From contig NZ_JACIDS010000001.1 in the NCBI RefSeq assembly GCF_014196455.1, positions 62,001-126,000 on the forward strand: 64,000 nucleotides of DNA, read 5' to 3'. Shown here piece after piece: positions 1-8,623 of this stretch; the stretch's first letter is position 1, and every line of letters begins with the position of its first letter. A program made the position numbers and the translations under genes. The notes under the pieces were generated by a model. That model was not told the origin of the DNA and did no database searches. It saw only the letters and a list, made by a program, of their open reading frames with translations. This stretch comes from Kaistia hirudinis. GTDB taxonomy: Bacteria > Pseudomonadota > Alphaproteobacteria > Rhizobiales > Kaistiaceae.

Positions 1-1
1 G

Positions 2-745
2 TTCGCCATTCGCGGCTTTGCCGATCCGGATTCGGTGCAGCGCTATGATCATGAATGGATCCATCTCGGCGCGGTCGAGAAGCTGATCTCGTTGCTGCGG
101 CGCCGCGGCTGCCACGACATCGTCATCGTCGGCAATGTCCTTCGCCCACATTGGTGGCAGATCCGCCTCGACTTGATGACGATCCGCCTGCTGCCGCGCA
201 TTCTCGCCGCCATGCGCGGCGGGGACGACCACATGCTGTCGCGGCTCGCCGAGTTCGTCGAGGAGCAGGGCTTCGCGCTGATGGGCGCGCATGAGGTCGC
301 GCCGGATCTGCTGGTGCCGGCCGGTGTCCTCGGCAGCGTGCAGCCCCGGCCGGCGGATCTCGAGGATGCGCGAATCGGGCTCGATGTCGTGCGTACGCTC
401 GGCCCCTTCGATGTCGGGCAGGGCGTCGTGGTGGCGCGGCGCCACGTCCAGGCCGTCGAAGCGGCGGAGGGGACGGACTGGATGCTCGAGCGCTGCGCGC
501 TGCTGCGCCAGCGCGGCCGCGTCAAGCTGCCGGATCGTGCCGGCGTGCTGGTGAAGGCGCCGAAGCCGGGGCAGGACCGGCGCGTCGACCTGCCGTCGAT
601 CGGCCGTCTCACGGTCGAGATGGCCGCCAAGGCCGGCCTCGCCGGTATCGCGGTCGAGCCGGGCGGCGTCATGGCGGTCGGCATGGCGGAGATGGTCCGC
701 GAGGCGGATCGTCTCGGGCTCTTCATTTACGGTATCGCGGAATGA
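2..745 (+). CDS. lpxI: UDP-2,3-diacylglucosamine pyrophosphatase LpxI, 5' end missing
   Basis: LpxI hydrolyses UDP-2,3-diacylglucosamine to 2,3-diacylglucosamine-1-phosphate (lipid X) in the lipid A pathway; it replaces LpxH in many alphaproteobacteria. The frame is open to the left window edge, so the N-terminus is cut off; 247 residues remain of a family usually near 280. The N-terminal part carries the family pattern of a basic 'W-hydrophobic' helix followed by 'IVIVGNVLRP' (about codons 45-55 of what is seen), and the C-terminal catalytic domain has the QDRRVDLPSIG segment with the conserved acidic residues. A GTG at position 35 is internal and is not the start. The stop overlaps the lpxB start (ATGA), so the two are translationally coupled and supply successive steps of the same pathway. 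Confidence 0.9.
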   Translation, partial: FAIRGFADPDSVQRYDHEWIHLGAVEKLISLLRRRGCHDIVIVGNVLRPHWWQIRLDLMTIRLLPRILAAMRGGDDHMLSRLAEFVEEQGFALMGAHEVAPDLLVPAGVLGSVQPRPADLEDARIGLDVVRTLGPFDVGQGVVVARRHVQAVEAAEGTDWMLERCALLRQRGRVKLPDRAGVLVKAPKPGQDRRVDLPSIGRLTVEMAAKAGLAGIAVEPGGVMAVGMAEMVREADRLGLFIYGIAE

Positions 746-1932
746 CGGCGGGCGAGGCGCGTCCGCTCCGCGTCTTCCTCGTCGCGGGGGAGGAATCGGG
801 CGACGCACTGGCGGCGCCCCTGATGCACGCGCTGGCGGCGCGGAAGGGTGGCGCGCGCTTCGTCGGGGTCGGTGGCGACCGGATGCGCGCGGCGGGGCTC
901 GAATCGCTCTTTCCGATGGAAGACCTGACGGCGATGGGGTTCGCCGCTGTCATCGGCAAGCTGCCGACGATCCTGCGCCGCATGCGGCAGACCGTCGAGG
1001 CGATCATCGCCGATCCGCCAGATGTCGTGGTGCTGGTCGATTCGCCCGATTTCACCCACCGCGTCGCGGCCCGCCTGCGCGCGCGGCGGCCCGATATCCC
1101 GATCGTCAAATATGTCGCGCCGACCGTCTGGGCCTGGCGCTCCGGCCGCGCCCGCGCGCTGGCGCCGATCGTCGACCATGTGCTGGCCCTGCTGCCATTC
1201 GAGCCCAAGGTGATGGCGGATCTCGGCGGCCCTCCGACGCGCTATGTCGGCCATTCGCTCTCCGAGGAGCGCGCCGAGCTGCGGCCCTCGGCGGAGGAGG
1301 CGGAACGGCGGCGGGCGTCTCCGCCCCTGCTGCTGGTCCTGCCTGGCAGTCGTGGCCAGGAAATCCGGATGATGGCGCCGCTCTTCGGCAAGGCGCTGGC
1401 GATCCTGGCGGATCGCGGACACCGCTTCGAACTCGTGCTGCCGACGCCGCCGCGCCTCAAGGGCCGGATCGAGACGCTGACCGCGGACTGGACGGTGAAG
1501 CCGCGCATCGTGACGGATCCGGCGGTGAAGCGCGCAGCCTTCCGCTCGGCCTATGCGGCGCTCGCCGCCTCCGGAACGGTCACGCTCGAACTCGCGCTCG
1601 CCCGCATCCCCATGGTCGGCGCCTATCGCCTGCCGAACTGGGAGGCGATCATCGCCTGGTTCGCGCTGAAAACGCGTACGATCCTGCTCGCCAACATCGT
1701 GCTGGGCAAGCAGGTGATCCCCGAGGTGATGCAGCTCGACTGCACGCCGGAGCGCCTCGCCGATGCGCTGGAGCCGATCCTGCGCGAGGGCCCGGCGCGT
1801 GAGGCGCAGTTCGCGGCGTTCGATGAGATCGAGCGCGTCCTGGATACGGGCGGGCGCACCAGCGCGGAGATCGCCGCCGAAGTGGTCGAGGCCGCCGCGG
1901 CCGGGCGAAACAGGCCGGCGCGGCTCTCCTGA
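742..1932 (+). CDS. lpxB: lipid-A-disaccharide synthase
   Basis: Glycosyltransferase (GT19) that joins UDP-2,3-diacylglucosamine and lipid X to make the lipid A disaccharide at the inner membrane. 396 residues, normal length. Visible signatures are FLVAGEESGD near residues 12-21, the DSPDF stretch near 100, VAPTVWAWRSGRA near 124-136 and LPGSRGQEI near 200, all typical of LpxB. It starts inside the lpxI stop codon (4 bp overlap), fixing the start and placing it in one operon with lpxI. Upstream genes of the usual lpxD-fabZ-lpxA order lie outside the window. Confidence 0.96.
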   Translation: MTAGEARPLRVFLVAGEESGDALAAPLMHALAARKGGARFVGVGGDRMRAAGLESLFPMEDLTAMGFAAVIGKLPTILRRMRQTVEAIIADPPDVVVLVDSPDFTHRVAARLRARRPDIPIVKYVAPTVWAWRSGRARALAPIVDHVLALLPFEPKVMADLGGPPTRYVGHSLSEERAELRPSAEEAERRRASPPLLLVLPGSRGQEIRMMAPLFGKALAILADRGHRFELVLPTPPRLKGRIETLTADWTVKPRIVTDPAVKRAAFRSAYAALAASGTVTLELALARIPMVGAYRLPNWEAIIAWFALKTRTILLANIVLGKQVIPEVMQLDCTPERLADALEPILREGPAREAQFAAFDEIERVLDTGGRTSAEIAAEVVEAAAAGRNRPARLS

Positions 1933-2031
1933 CGCCGGCGCGGCCTGTCGCATAGCCGTCTTACTAGCTGGCTATGATCCGGCGGTGCAGGGTCCGTCAC
2001 TTGATCGCGGGCGGGCCGACGGATCATCGCG

Positions 2032-3051
2032 ATGACAAGTTCCTCCCTCACCGTTCAAGCCCCGGCGGGACGTCCCGTCTCGGGCGTGATCTGGCTCTAT
2101 CGTTTCGAGGCGTCGGGCCACGCGCAGTCCATGCCGCTCGATGCGCCGTTCGACCTGTTCGATCCCGACGACAGCTTTCTGTGGCTGCATCTCGATCTGG
2201 TCGATCGGCTCGCGCGCGGCTGGATCGAGAAATTGTCGGGCCTGCCGGCGGCGGCGCGGCAGACGCTGCTCGCGACCGACGAGCATCCCTCGCTCGAGTG
2301 CGACGACGAGGCGCTCTGGGGCGTCTTCGTCGACACGATCGAGGATCCGGAGGATGACAGCCTGCGTGCCGCGCCGATGCGTTTCGTGCTCGGCGACGGC
2401 TTCCTGGTGACGGGGCGGCGGCATCCGGTGCGCTCGGCCGCGCTGATGCGCCAGCGCCTCGACCGCGGCCATCTGGTGCGCGGGCCCGTGGCGCTGTTCG
2501 AGCTCATGATCTCGCAGGTGCTCGGCGCGATCGCGGAGATGCTGCGGGAACTGCGGACGGAAGCGGATTCGATCGAGGATCGGGTGCTCGATGATCGCGT
2601 GCACGACGAATCGCGTCGCCTGGCACCGCTGCGCCGCACGGCGGTGCGCCTGCGGCGCCAGCTCGCCGGCTTTCGCGGCATCTTGAGGCACTTCGCCGAG
2701 GACCACGCCGACAAGCCCCGCCATGCCGGTTCGCGCGAGGCCGCTGAGCGGCTGTCGCGGCGGATCGAGGAACTGGACCAGGAGGTGCTGGAGGTGCAGG
2801 ACCGCGCGCGTTTCCTGCAGGACGAGATCGCGGCGAAGCTTGCCAACACGACCAACCGCCACCTCTATGTGCTGTCGATCCTGACCGCGATGCTGATGCC
2901 GGCGACGCTCGTCACCGGCATATTCGGCATGAATACGAGCGATCTCTGGCTCGAGAAGGGCGGTCACGGCACGCTGATCGCCATCTTCATCGCGGTCGGC
3001 GCGTCCGGCGGTGTGCTGTACCTGCTGCGCCGGCTCGGCTTCTTCGACTGA
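2032..3051 (+). CDS. CorA/ZntB-family metal ion transporter
   Basis: A 339-residue CorA-superfamily protein, closest by pattern to ZntB, which moves Zn2+ (and in some members Mg2+) across the inner membrane. The large N-terminal cytoplasmic alpha/beta and helical region (about 1-280, with a long charged helix near 225-275) is followed by two membrane helices at about 283-303 and 312-330. The family GMN signature is present (GIFGMN, about 296-301) at the end of the first helix. The residues after GMN are TSDLWL, not the GGIP usual for ZntB, so ion specificity cannot be read off. It ends just before a strong bidirectional terminator. Confidence 0.85.
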   Translation: MTSSSLTVQAPAGRPVSGVIWLYRFEASGHAQSMPLDAPFDLFDPDDSFLWLHLDLVDRLARGWIEKLSGLPAAARQTLLATDEHPSLECDDEALWGVFVDTIEDPEDDSLRAAPMRFVLGDGFLVTGRRHPVRSAALMRQRLDRGHLVRGPVALFELMISQVLGAIAEMLRELRTEADSIEDRVLDDRVHDESRRLAPLRRTAVRLRRQLAGFRGILRHFAEDHADKPRHAGSREAAERLSRRIEELDQEVLEVQDRARFLQDEIAAKLANTTNRHLYVLSILTAMLMPATLVTGIFGMNTSDLWLEKGGHGTLIAIFIAVGASGGVLYLLRRLGFFD

Positions 3052-3056
3052 CGAAA

Positions 3057-3086
3057 AAGGCGACGCGCGACGCGTCGCCTTGTTTC
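3057..3086. terminator. bidirectional rho-independent terminator
   Basis: An 11-bp perfect stem (AAGGCGACGCG with its complement) and a 3-base loop, with an A run on the left and TTGTTT on the right. It lies 5 bases after the ZntB-like stop and about 30 bases after the cydX stop on the other strand, so it can end both convergent transcripts. Confidence 0.85.
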
Positions 3087-3115
3087 ATGTTCGGGTCAGG
3101 GAAGGACCGCGCGCC

Positions 3116-3235
3116 TCAGCGCTTGGTCGCGTCCTTGAGCTTCACGCTATCGTCGCGCAGCTCGTACCACATGGCGTTGAGGATCGCGAAAGCGCAGGCG
3201 AGGCTGAGGCCGAGGATCCAGGAAAAGTACCACAT
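3116..3235 (-). CDS. cydX: cytochrome bd oxidase small subunit CydX
   Basis: A 39-residue single-span membrane protein. It begins MWYFSWILG and continues with a hydrophobic helix (about 3-22) and ALLN/AILN-type 'AILNAMWYE' motif, the hallmark of CydX/YbgT, ending in a charged tail. CydX binds CydA and stabilises the bd-type quinol oxidase haems. The start lies 15 bases after the cydB stop, so cydA-cydB-cydX form one transcript. It is below the usual length cut-off and easily missed. Codon use fits the neighbours. Confidence 0.93.
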   Translation of the reverse strand: MWYFSWILGLSLACAFAILNAMWYELRDDSVKLKDATKR

Positions 3236-3250
3236 CGTCGTCTTCTCCGA

Positions 3251-4396
3251 TCAATAGGCGTTGGGGTTGCGGCCGAGGCTCTCGGTCGTGACCTTGCCGC
3301 GCATCACGCGATACACGAAGGCCGTGTAGGCGAGGATGATCGGCAGGAAGATGACGACGCAGATCAGCATGATCCACAGCGTCAGGTGCGAGGACGAGGC
3401 GTCCCAGACCGTGAGGCTCTTGGCCGGATCGAGCGAGGACGGCAGCAGGAACGGGAACAGGGAGAGACCCGCCGTCGAGATGATGCCGATGATGGCAATC
3501 GCCGTGCCGAAGAAGGACGCCCAGGCCGCACGGGCCGAGAAGCCGATGATCGCGATCAGGCTGCCGAGGAAGCCGAGCACCGGCGCGATGATCATCCAGC
3601 CATACTTGTCATAGTTCAGCATCCAGGCGCCGGCCTGCATCTCGACCGTCTTGCCGATCGGGTTGGACGGTCCGACCGTATCCTGCACGCTGGTGACGAC
3701 ATAGCCGGGCAGCGCCTTGGCGACCCAGAGGCCGGCGAGCGCGAACAGCACGATCGTCACCACCGAGGCGATCCGGCCATAGGAGCGGGCGCGGGCTGCG
3801 ATCGGTCCGACGGTCTTCAGCGTCAGCATGGAAGCGCCATGGGCGACCAGCATGGAGACGCTGACGAGGCCGGAGAGCAGGGCGAAGGGCGTCAGCAGGC
3901 CGAAGAACGAGCCGTGATAGGACGGCCGCAGCACGTCGTCGAGCGTGAAGGGCACGCCGAGCAGCACATTGCCGACGGCGACGCCGAAGATCAGCGCGGG
4001 GACGAAGCCGCCGATGAAGAGGCCGAGATCCCAGAGCCCGCGCCAGCGCGGGTCAGCGATCTTGGAGCGGTATTTGAAGCCGACCGGCCGCAGGATGATG
4101 CCGAACAGCACCACGATCATCGCCAGATAGAATCCGGAGAAGGAGGTGGCGTAGAGCGCCGGCCAGGCGGCGAAGATCGCGCCGCCGCCGAGGATCAGCC
4201 AGACCTGGTTGCCTTCCCAGACCGGGCCGACAACGTTGATCACGATGCGCCGTTCATCGTCGTTGCGGGCGACGAAGGGCAGGAGGGCGCCGACGCCGAG
4301 GTCGAAGCCGTCCATCACCGCGAAACCGATCAGCAGCACGCCGAGCAGCAGCCACCAGATCAGGCGAAGGATCTCATAATCGAGAGGAATGCTCAT
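3251..4396 (-). CDS. cydB: cytochrome bd ubiquinol oxidase subunit II
   Basis: Integral membrane subunit of the bd-type terminal oxidase that reduces O2 to water with electrons from quinol and without pumping protons. 381 residues from the ATG at 4396, giving the classic N-terminus [15 protein letters not shown] and the GFDLGVG motif in the first helices; eight or nine further hydrophobic helices follow. An in-frame ATG farther upstream (4459) would run into cydA and is rejected. It starts 13 bases after the cydA stop. It lacks haem ligands, as expected for CydB. Confidence 0.96.
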   Translation of the reverse strand: MSIPLDYEILRLIWWLLLGVLLIGFAVMDGFDLGVGALLPFVARNDDERRIVINVVGPVWEGNQVWLILGGGAIFAAWPALYATSFSGFYLAMIVVLFGIILRPVGFKYRSKIADPRWRGLWDLGLFIGGFVPALIFGVAVGNVLLGVPFTLDDVLRPSYHGSFFGLLTPFALLSGLVSVSMLVAHGASMLTLKTVGPIAARARSYGRIASVVTIVLFALAGLWVAKALPGYVVTSVQDTVGPSNPIGKTVEMQAGAWMLNYDKYGWMIIAPVLGFLGSLIAIIGFSARAAWASFFGTAIAIIGIISTAGLSLFPFLLPSSLDPAKSLTVWDASSSHLTLWIMLICVVIFLPIILAYTAFVYRVMRGKVTTESLGRNPNAY

Positions 4397-4409
4397 CCGT
4401 GTCGTTCCT

Positions 4410-5999
4410 TCAGAGCTCGGGCTGTGCGGCAGCGGCCATGGGCAGCACCTTCGCGCCACCGATCGGGTCCTCGAGCGGATCGCGCTCGGCCGGCCCCTTC
4501 TTGATGGTGTGCAGGAGCAGGAAGACCTCGATCACCGCCAGCGTCGAATAGACGATGACGAAGAAGGCGAGGCTGATGATGAGGTCGGTCACCGTCAGGC
4601 TGGACGCCGCATAGAAAGTCGGCAGCACGCCTTCGATGATCCAGGGTTGACGCCCGAACTCGGCGATCAGCCAGCCCATCTCGACCGCGATCCAGGGCAG
4701 CGGCAGCGTCGCCAGCGCTCCCCAGAGCATCCAGCGCCACTTTCCGAGTTCGTGGCGGGACGCCACCCAGAACGCGACGGCGAAGAAGGCGATGAAGTAG
4801 AAGCCGATCGCGACCATGATGCGGAAGCCCCAGAAGAGCACCCACACTTCCGGAATGGTCTCGTTCGCGGCCTGCTGGATCTGTTCCTCGGTCGCGTTCT
4901 CCACATCCGGCCGGATCTTCTTCAGGAGAAGGCCATAGCCGAGGTTCTTCCAGTTCGCGTCAAACAGCGAACGCGCCTCAGCGTCGTTCTTGTCGGCGCG
5001 AACCTTCTGCAGCGCGGCATAGGCGATCATGCCGCTCTTGATGCGCTCCTTGGCATTCTCATAGAGGTTCATGATGCCGTCGACCGGCGTATCGAGCGAA
5101 CGCGTCGCGATGATGCCGAGCAGATACGGAATCTGCAGCTCGTACGTGTTCCGCCGTTGCGCCTGATCGGGGATGGCGATCACGTTGATCGCAGCCGGCG
5201 CCGGTTCGGTGTGCCACATGGATTCCATGCCGGCCACCTTCATCTTCTGGTTCTCGGTCGCGAGATAGCCGCTCTCATCGCCGAGTACGACGGCGGAGAG
5301 CGCGCCGGCAAGGCCGAAGCTCGCGGCGACCACCATGGACCGCTTGGCGAATTCGGCATGACGGCCCCTGAGCAGGAACCAGGCGCTGACGCCCATCACG
5401 AAGACGGCGCCGGTCACGTAGCCGGCGCTGACGGTGTGCACGAACTTGGCCTGCGCGACGGTATTGAAGAGGATATCGCTGAAATTGGCGATCTCCATCC
5501 GCATCGTCTCGGGGTTGAAGGTCGCGCCGACCGGGTTCTGCATCCAGCCATTGGCGATCAGGATCCAGAGCGCCGAGAAATTGGCGCCGAAGGCCACCAG
5601 CCAGGTCACGATCAGATGGCCGACCTTGGAGAGGCGGTCCCAGCCGAAGAAGAACAGGCCGACGAAGGTCGCCTCCAGGAAGAAGGCCATCAGGCCCTCG
5701 ATGGCGAGGGGCGCGCCGAAGATGTCGCCGACGTAGTGGCTATAGTAGGCCCAGTCCATTCCGAACTGGAACTCCATCACCACGCCGGTCGCCACGCCCA
5801 TGGCGAAGTTGATTCCGAACAGAGTCCCCCAGAACATCGTCATGCGCCGCCAGATTTCCCGGCCGGTCATGACGTAGACGCTCTCCATAATCGCCAAAAG
5901 GAACGAAAGGCCGAGCGTTAAAGGGACAAAGAGAAAATGATACATCGCTGTCGCGGCGAATTGCAGCCGCGCCAGTGTCACCACGTCCATATCTATCAT
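4410..5999 (-). CDS. cydA: cytochrome bd ubiquinol oxidase subunit I
   Basis: Haem-bearing subunit of the bd oxidase: binds b558, b595 and d and oxidises quinol. 529 residues from the ATG at 5999 (AGGTGG lies just upstream; a second ATG three codons in is possible). Seen: [15 protein letters not shown] with the first axial His at about residue 21, the [11 protein letters not shown] segment near 189 with the b558 His, the Q-loop region containing ALQK and [10 protein letters not shown], and the invariant [12 protein letters not shown]. The short form of the Q loop is what alphaproteobacteria and Gram-positives often show. First gene of cydABX, with a FNR-type box 57 bases upstream. Confidence 0.97.
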   Translation of the reverse strand: MIDMDVVTLARLQFAATAMYHFLFVPLTLGLSFLLAIMESVYVMTGREIWRRMTMFWGTLFGINFAMGVATGVVMEFQFGMDWAYYSHYVGDIFGAPLAIEGLMAFFLEATFVGLFFFGWDRLSKVGHLIVTWLVAFGANFSALWILIANGWMQNPVGATFNPETMRMEIANFSDILFNTVAQAKFVHTVSAGYVTGAVFVMGVSAWFLLRGRHAEFAKRSMVVAASFGLAGALSAVVLGDESGYLATENQKMKVAGMESMWHTEPAPAAINVIAIPDQAQRRNTYELQIPYLLGIIATRSLDTPVDGIMNLYENAKERIKSGMIAYAALQKVRADKNDAEARSLFDANWKNLGYGLLLKKIRPDVENATEEQIQQAANETIPEVWVLFWGFRIMVAIGFYFIAFFAVAFWVASRHELGKWRWMLWGALATLPLPWIAVEMGWLIAEFGRQPWIIEGVLPTFYAASSLTVTDLIISLAFFVIVYSTLAVIEVFLLLHTIKKGPAERDPLEDPIGGAKVLPMAAAAQPEL

Positions 6000-6055
6000 G
6001 GTCCACCTTTGAGTCGCGTCGGACTTTAGAATCCGTCTTCATAAGGCCGCTGACC

Positions 6056-6069
6056 TTGACCGAAATCAA
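6056..6069. promoter_or_regulatory. FNR/FixK-type box upstream of cydA
   Basis: TTGACCGAAATCAA matches the FNR/FixK consensus TTGAT-N4-ATCAA at all but one base. It is centred about 63 bases before the cydA start codon. FnrL/FixK control of bd oxidase genes at low oxygen is established in alphaproteobacteria; its use here is inferred. The urea-transporter gene on the other strand starts 132 bases away and could also be affected. Confidence 0.7.
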
Positions 6070-6200
6070 TGGTGCCAAAGTGCCCATGCGGTGGATTGGC
6101 GCAGCGCAGCATCGGCTGTTCCGCACATCGTTAGCCACACGTTGAATTGCGGAGGGCGGGCGGTCATTCTGACGACAAGCTCGGCCGCGGAGGAGCGCGC

Positions 6201-7175
6201 ATGGATTCGGTGCTGAAGGCGTGGGGGCGGTTGACGAACCGTTCGCCGGTGCTGGCATTCGTCGACTGGTGCCTGCGCGGCATCGGCCAGGTGATGTTCC
6301 AGGACAATCCGCTGACCGGCGCGATCTTCCTCGCCGCAATCGCCTGGGGATCGATTGCGGCCGGCGCGCCGGCCGTGCTGATCGGGGGCGTGGTCGCCGT
6401 CGTCGCGGCAACGCTGGCCGCGCTGTGGCTGCGCGTCGACGGCGCGGCGCTCCGGTCGGGACTCTTCGGCTACAATGCCGTTTTGGTCGGCCTGGCGCTT
6501 CCGACCTTCCTGCCCGCCGGGCGGCTTCTGTGGCTTTATGTCCTGCTCGGCGCTGTTGTCTCCGTGGTCGCGACCCGCGCGACCGCCGAAGCGGGCAAGC
6601 CCTTCGCGGTGGCCGCGCTGACCTTTCCCTTCGTGCTGGTCACCTGGCTCATGCTGCTCGCGAGCCACGGCTTCTCCGCCGTGTCAGCGCCGCTCGCCGT
6701 CGAGCCCGCCGTGCTGCCGATCGCCGAGAGCAATCCGCTGGACGCCATCGCCTTCCTCGGCGCCGTGCTGAAGAGCATCTCGCAGGTCTTCCTCAAGGCG
6801 AGCTTCGTCGCGGCGATCCTGTTCGTGATCGGGCTTGCGGTGAACTCCGTCGCCGCTGCGCTCTTCGCCGTGGCCGGCGCGATCGTCGCCGTCGCCTTCG
6901 CCCATCTCTTCGGCGCGGAGAGCGAACTGGTGACCGGCGGTCTCTTCGGCTTCAGCCCGGTGCTGACGGCGGTGGCGCTCGGCACGGTGTTCTATCGGCC
7001 GAGCGGACGCGTCGCGCTCTATGCGCTGGTCGGAACCTTGTTCACCGTCGTGGCCCAGGCGGCGACCAATGCCGCGCTGGCGCCCATCGGCATACCCAGC
7101 CTGACGGCGCCCTTCGTGCTGACGACCTGGCTGTTCCTCCTGCCGCGCCAGAGCTTCGAGACGGGCAAGGGCTGA
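6201..7175 (+). CDS. urea transporter (UT family)
   Basis: A 324-residue membrane channel of the UT family, which lets urea diffuse across the cytoplasmic membrane. The start is the ATG at 6201, preceded by GGAGG-like GGAGGAGC; an upstream in-frame ATG would overlap the cydA control region. The family's internal duplication is plain: NPLTGAIFLAAIAW near residue 35, GLFGYNAVLVGLALPTF near 87 and LTFPFVLVTWLML in the first half, matched by GLFGFSPVLTAVALG and LTAPFVLTTWLFLLP in the second. No urease genes lie in the window. It sits between cydABX and cydDC and converges with the DUF1576 gene (7 bases apart). Confidence 0.9.
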   Translation: MDSVLKAWGRLTNRSPVLAFVDWCLRGIGQVMFQDNPLTGAIFLAAIAWGSIAAGAPAVLIGGVVAVVAATLAALWLRVDGAALRSGLFGYNAVLVGLALPTFLPAGRLLWLYVLLGAVVSVVATRATAEAGKPFAVAALTFPFVLVTWLMLLASHGFSAVSAPLAVEPAVLPIAESNPLDAIAFLGAVLKSISQVFLKASFVAAILFVIGLAVNSVAAALFAVAGAIVAVAFAHLFGAESELVTGGLFGFSPVLTAVALGTVFYRPSGRVALYALVGTLFTVVAQAATNAALAPIGIPSLTAPFVLTTWLFLLPRQSFETGKG

Positions 7176-7182
7176 GCCGCGC

Positions 7183-8475
7183 TCACGGCTCCGGCTCTTC
7201 CTTGCCGGCCTCGGGCTTCGTCAGCGCAAACGCCACGGGCACGATGACCGCGGCGACGATGCCGGCCGCGAAGCCGTTATTATAGAGGTTGAGCCCGCCG
7301 TGCAGGAAGCCGACGCTGAGCGCGGCGGAGGAGTGGACGAAGCCGGCGATAATGCCCCAATGCCAGCCGAAGCGACCGGCGATCGGCGCGAGCGTGGTGC
7401 CGAACAGCGCGGCGAGCACGATCGCCGGATCCGCCGCGCCCCAGGGTTTCAGCATCGAGCCGAGGAAGACGCCGGCCATGATCGGCACGATGTTGAAGGC
7501 GTGCTTGCCATAGGCCGAGAAGCCGACGACGGTCAGGATCGCGCCGATGGTCGGGCCGTTGATGTCGCCGCCGACGATGAGGACATAGGCCGTGGCGATC
7601 GTGCCGGTGGAGGCCATGTTGACGAGCGCCGCCGCAAAGCCCTGTTTCTCGGTGAAGTCGCAGGGCGCCTGGCCGCTCAGATGCCAGATCGGGCGCAGCC
7701 GGGCGATTGCGCTGCGATCGAGCGCCACGGCGAGCGCGACCATCAGCGCGAACAGCACGAAGAGTGCCATGCCGAGCAGCAGATTGTTGCCCGCGCTCCA
7801 GACGAAGACCGGATCCGGCACGAAGCCATAGGATTTGTAGATGGCGACGACGAGCGTGCCGACGATGCCGGCGGTGAAGCCCATATTGTAGAGGCTGAAG
7901 CCCATATGCGCCCGGAACAGCTGGGCGGCGGCGGGAACGAGGATGAAGCCGATCAGGAGCGTCGTGGCGATGGCGAGCGGGATCGCAACCGCGTTGGAGA
8001 TCGTCGTCGAGAACAGGATTTCCGTGAAGATCGGCGCCAGCGCCGCGCCGAAGAAGGCCGTGTTGATGTGATCGGCGAAAGGTTCGCGCTTGAAGCGGCA
8101 ATAGAGATAGACGCCCGCGACAATGAACCAGACGTTCAGGAGGTTCTTGCCGAACAGGCCGAAGCCGAGCACCAGGAAGAGACAGGCCGTCGCCGCGCCG
8201 CCGATCTTCGCGCCGGAAAGGCGATAGATCGCTGCGGCGATCAGCGTCAGCACGCCGGCGTTCAGAAAGGCTCCGCCGATCCCGCCGATGCCGATATAGT
8301 CCGTCACAAGCGTGTCGCGAACGATCATGATCGCGCCGAGGCCGCGCAGCGATGCCGCCGGTCCGTCGACGACAAGGCCGAAGAGGGTGAAGAGCCCCGC
8401 GATCGCCGCGATCGTCATCAGCCGCCGGCCGTCGGAGACGGCAGGGGCGGGGTGCAATGGCTGTCGATCCGGCAT
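7183..8475 (-). CDS. DUF1576 polytopic membrane protein
   Basis: A 430-residue integral membrane protein with about ten or more hydrophobic helices that fits the DUF1576 family, whose function is not known. An internal repeat supports an inverted or tandem two-fold channel or transporter fold: HMGFSLYNMGFTAGIV near residue 189 is echoed by HGGLNLYNNGFAAGIV near 392. The overall look, with repeated small-residue helices, recalls the urea-channel neighbour, but I see no direct homology. ATG at 8475 gives the longest form; an alternative ATG 19 codons in is possible. Expressed on the strand opposite to cydD from a shared control region. Confidence 0.75.
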   Translation of the reverse strand: MPDRQPLHPAPAVSDGRRLMTIAAIAGLFTLFGLVVDGPAASLRGLGAIMIVRDTLVTDYIGIGGIGGAFLNAGVLTLIAAAIYRLSGAKIGGAATACLFLVLGFGLFGKNLLNVWFIVAGVYLYCRFKREPFADHINTAFFGAALAPIFTEILFSTTISNAVAIPLAIATTLLIGFILVPAAAQLFRAHMGFSLYNMGFTAGIVGTLVVAIYKSYGFVPDPVFVWSAGNNLLLGMALFVLFALMVALAVALDRSAIARLRPIWHLSGQAPCDFTEKQGFAAALVNMASTGTIATAYVLIVGGDINGPTIGAILTVVGFSAYGKHAFNIVPIMAGVFLGSMLKPWGAADPAIVLAALFGTTLAPIAGRFGWHWGIIAGFVHSSAALSVGFLHGGLNLYNNGFAAGIVAAVIVPVAFALTKPEAGKEEPEP

Positions 8476-8519
8476 GGCGTACTCGTGCTTTGGTCTCGAT
8501 GCGAGGTGAGGAGCGGAGA

Positions 8520-8533
8520 TTGAGTTCTGTCAA
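8520..8533. promoter_or_regulatory. FNR/FixK-like box upstream of cydD
   Basis: TTGAGTTCTGTCAA keeps the TTGA-N6-TCAA core of FNR/FixK sites, with both inner positions deviating from consensus. It lies about 97 bases before the cydD start and 50 bases before the divergent DUF1576 start. Weaker than the cydA box, but its placement before the bd-oxidase assembly genes supports it. Confidence 0.45.
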
Positions 8534-8623
8534 TACCCTCCGGCCCGATGCGGGCCATGGGATAACCGCGGCGCCCTTCGGCGTGCGCATGCGCTCGCCC
8601 CGGAACAAGGTCCATCCCGCCCG

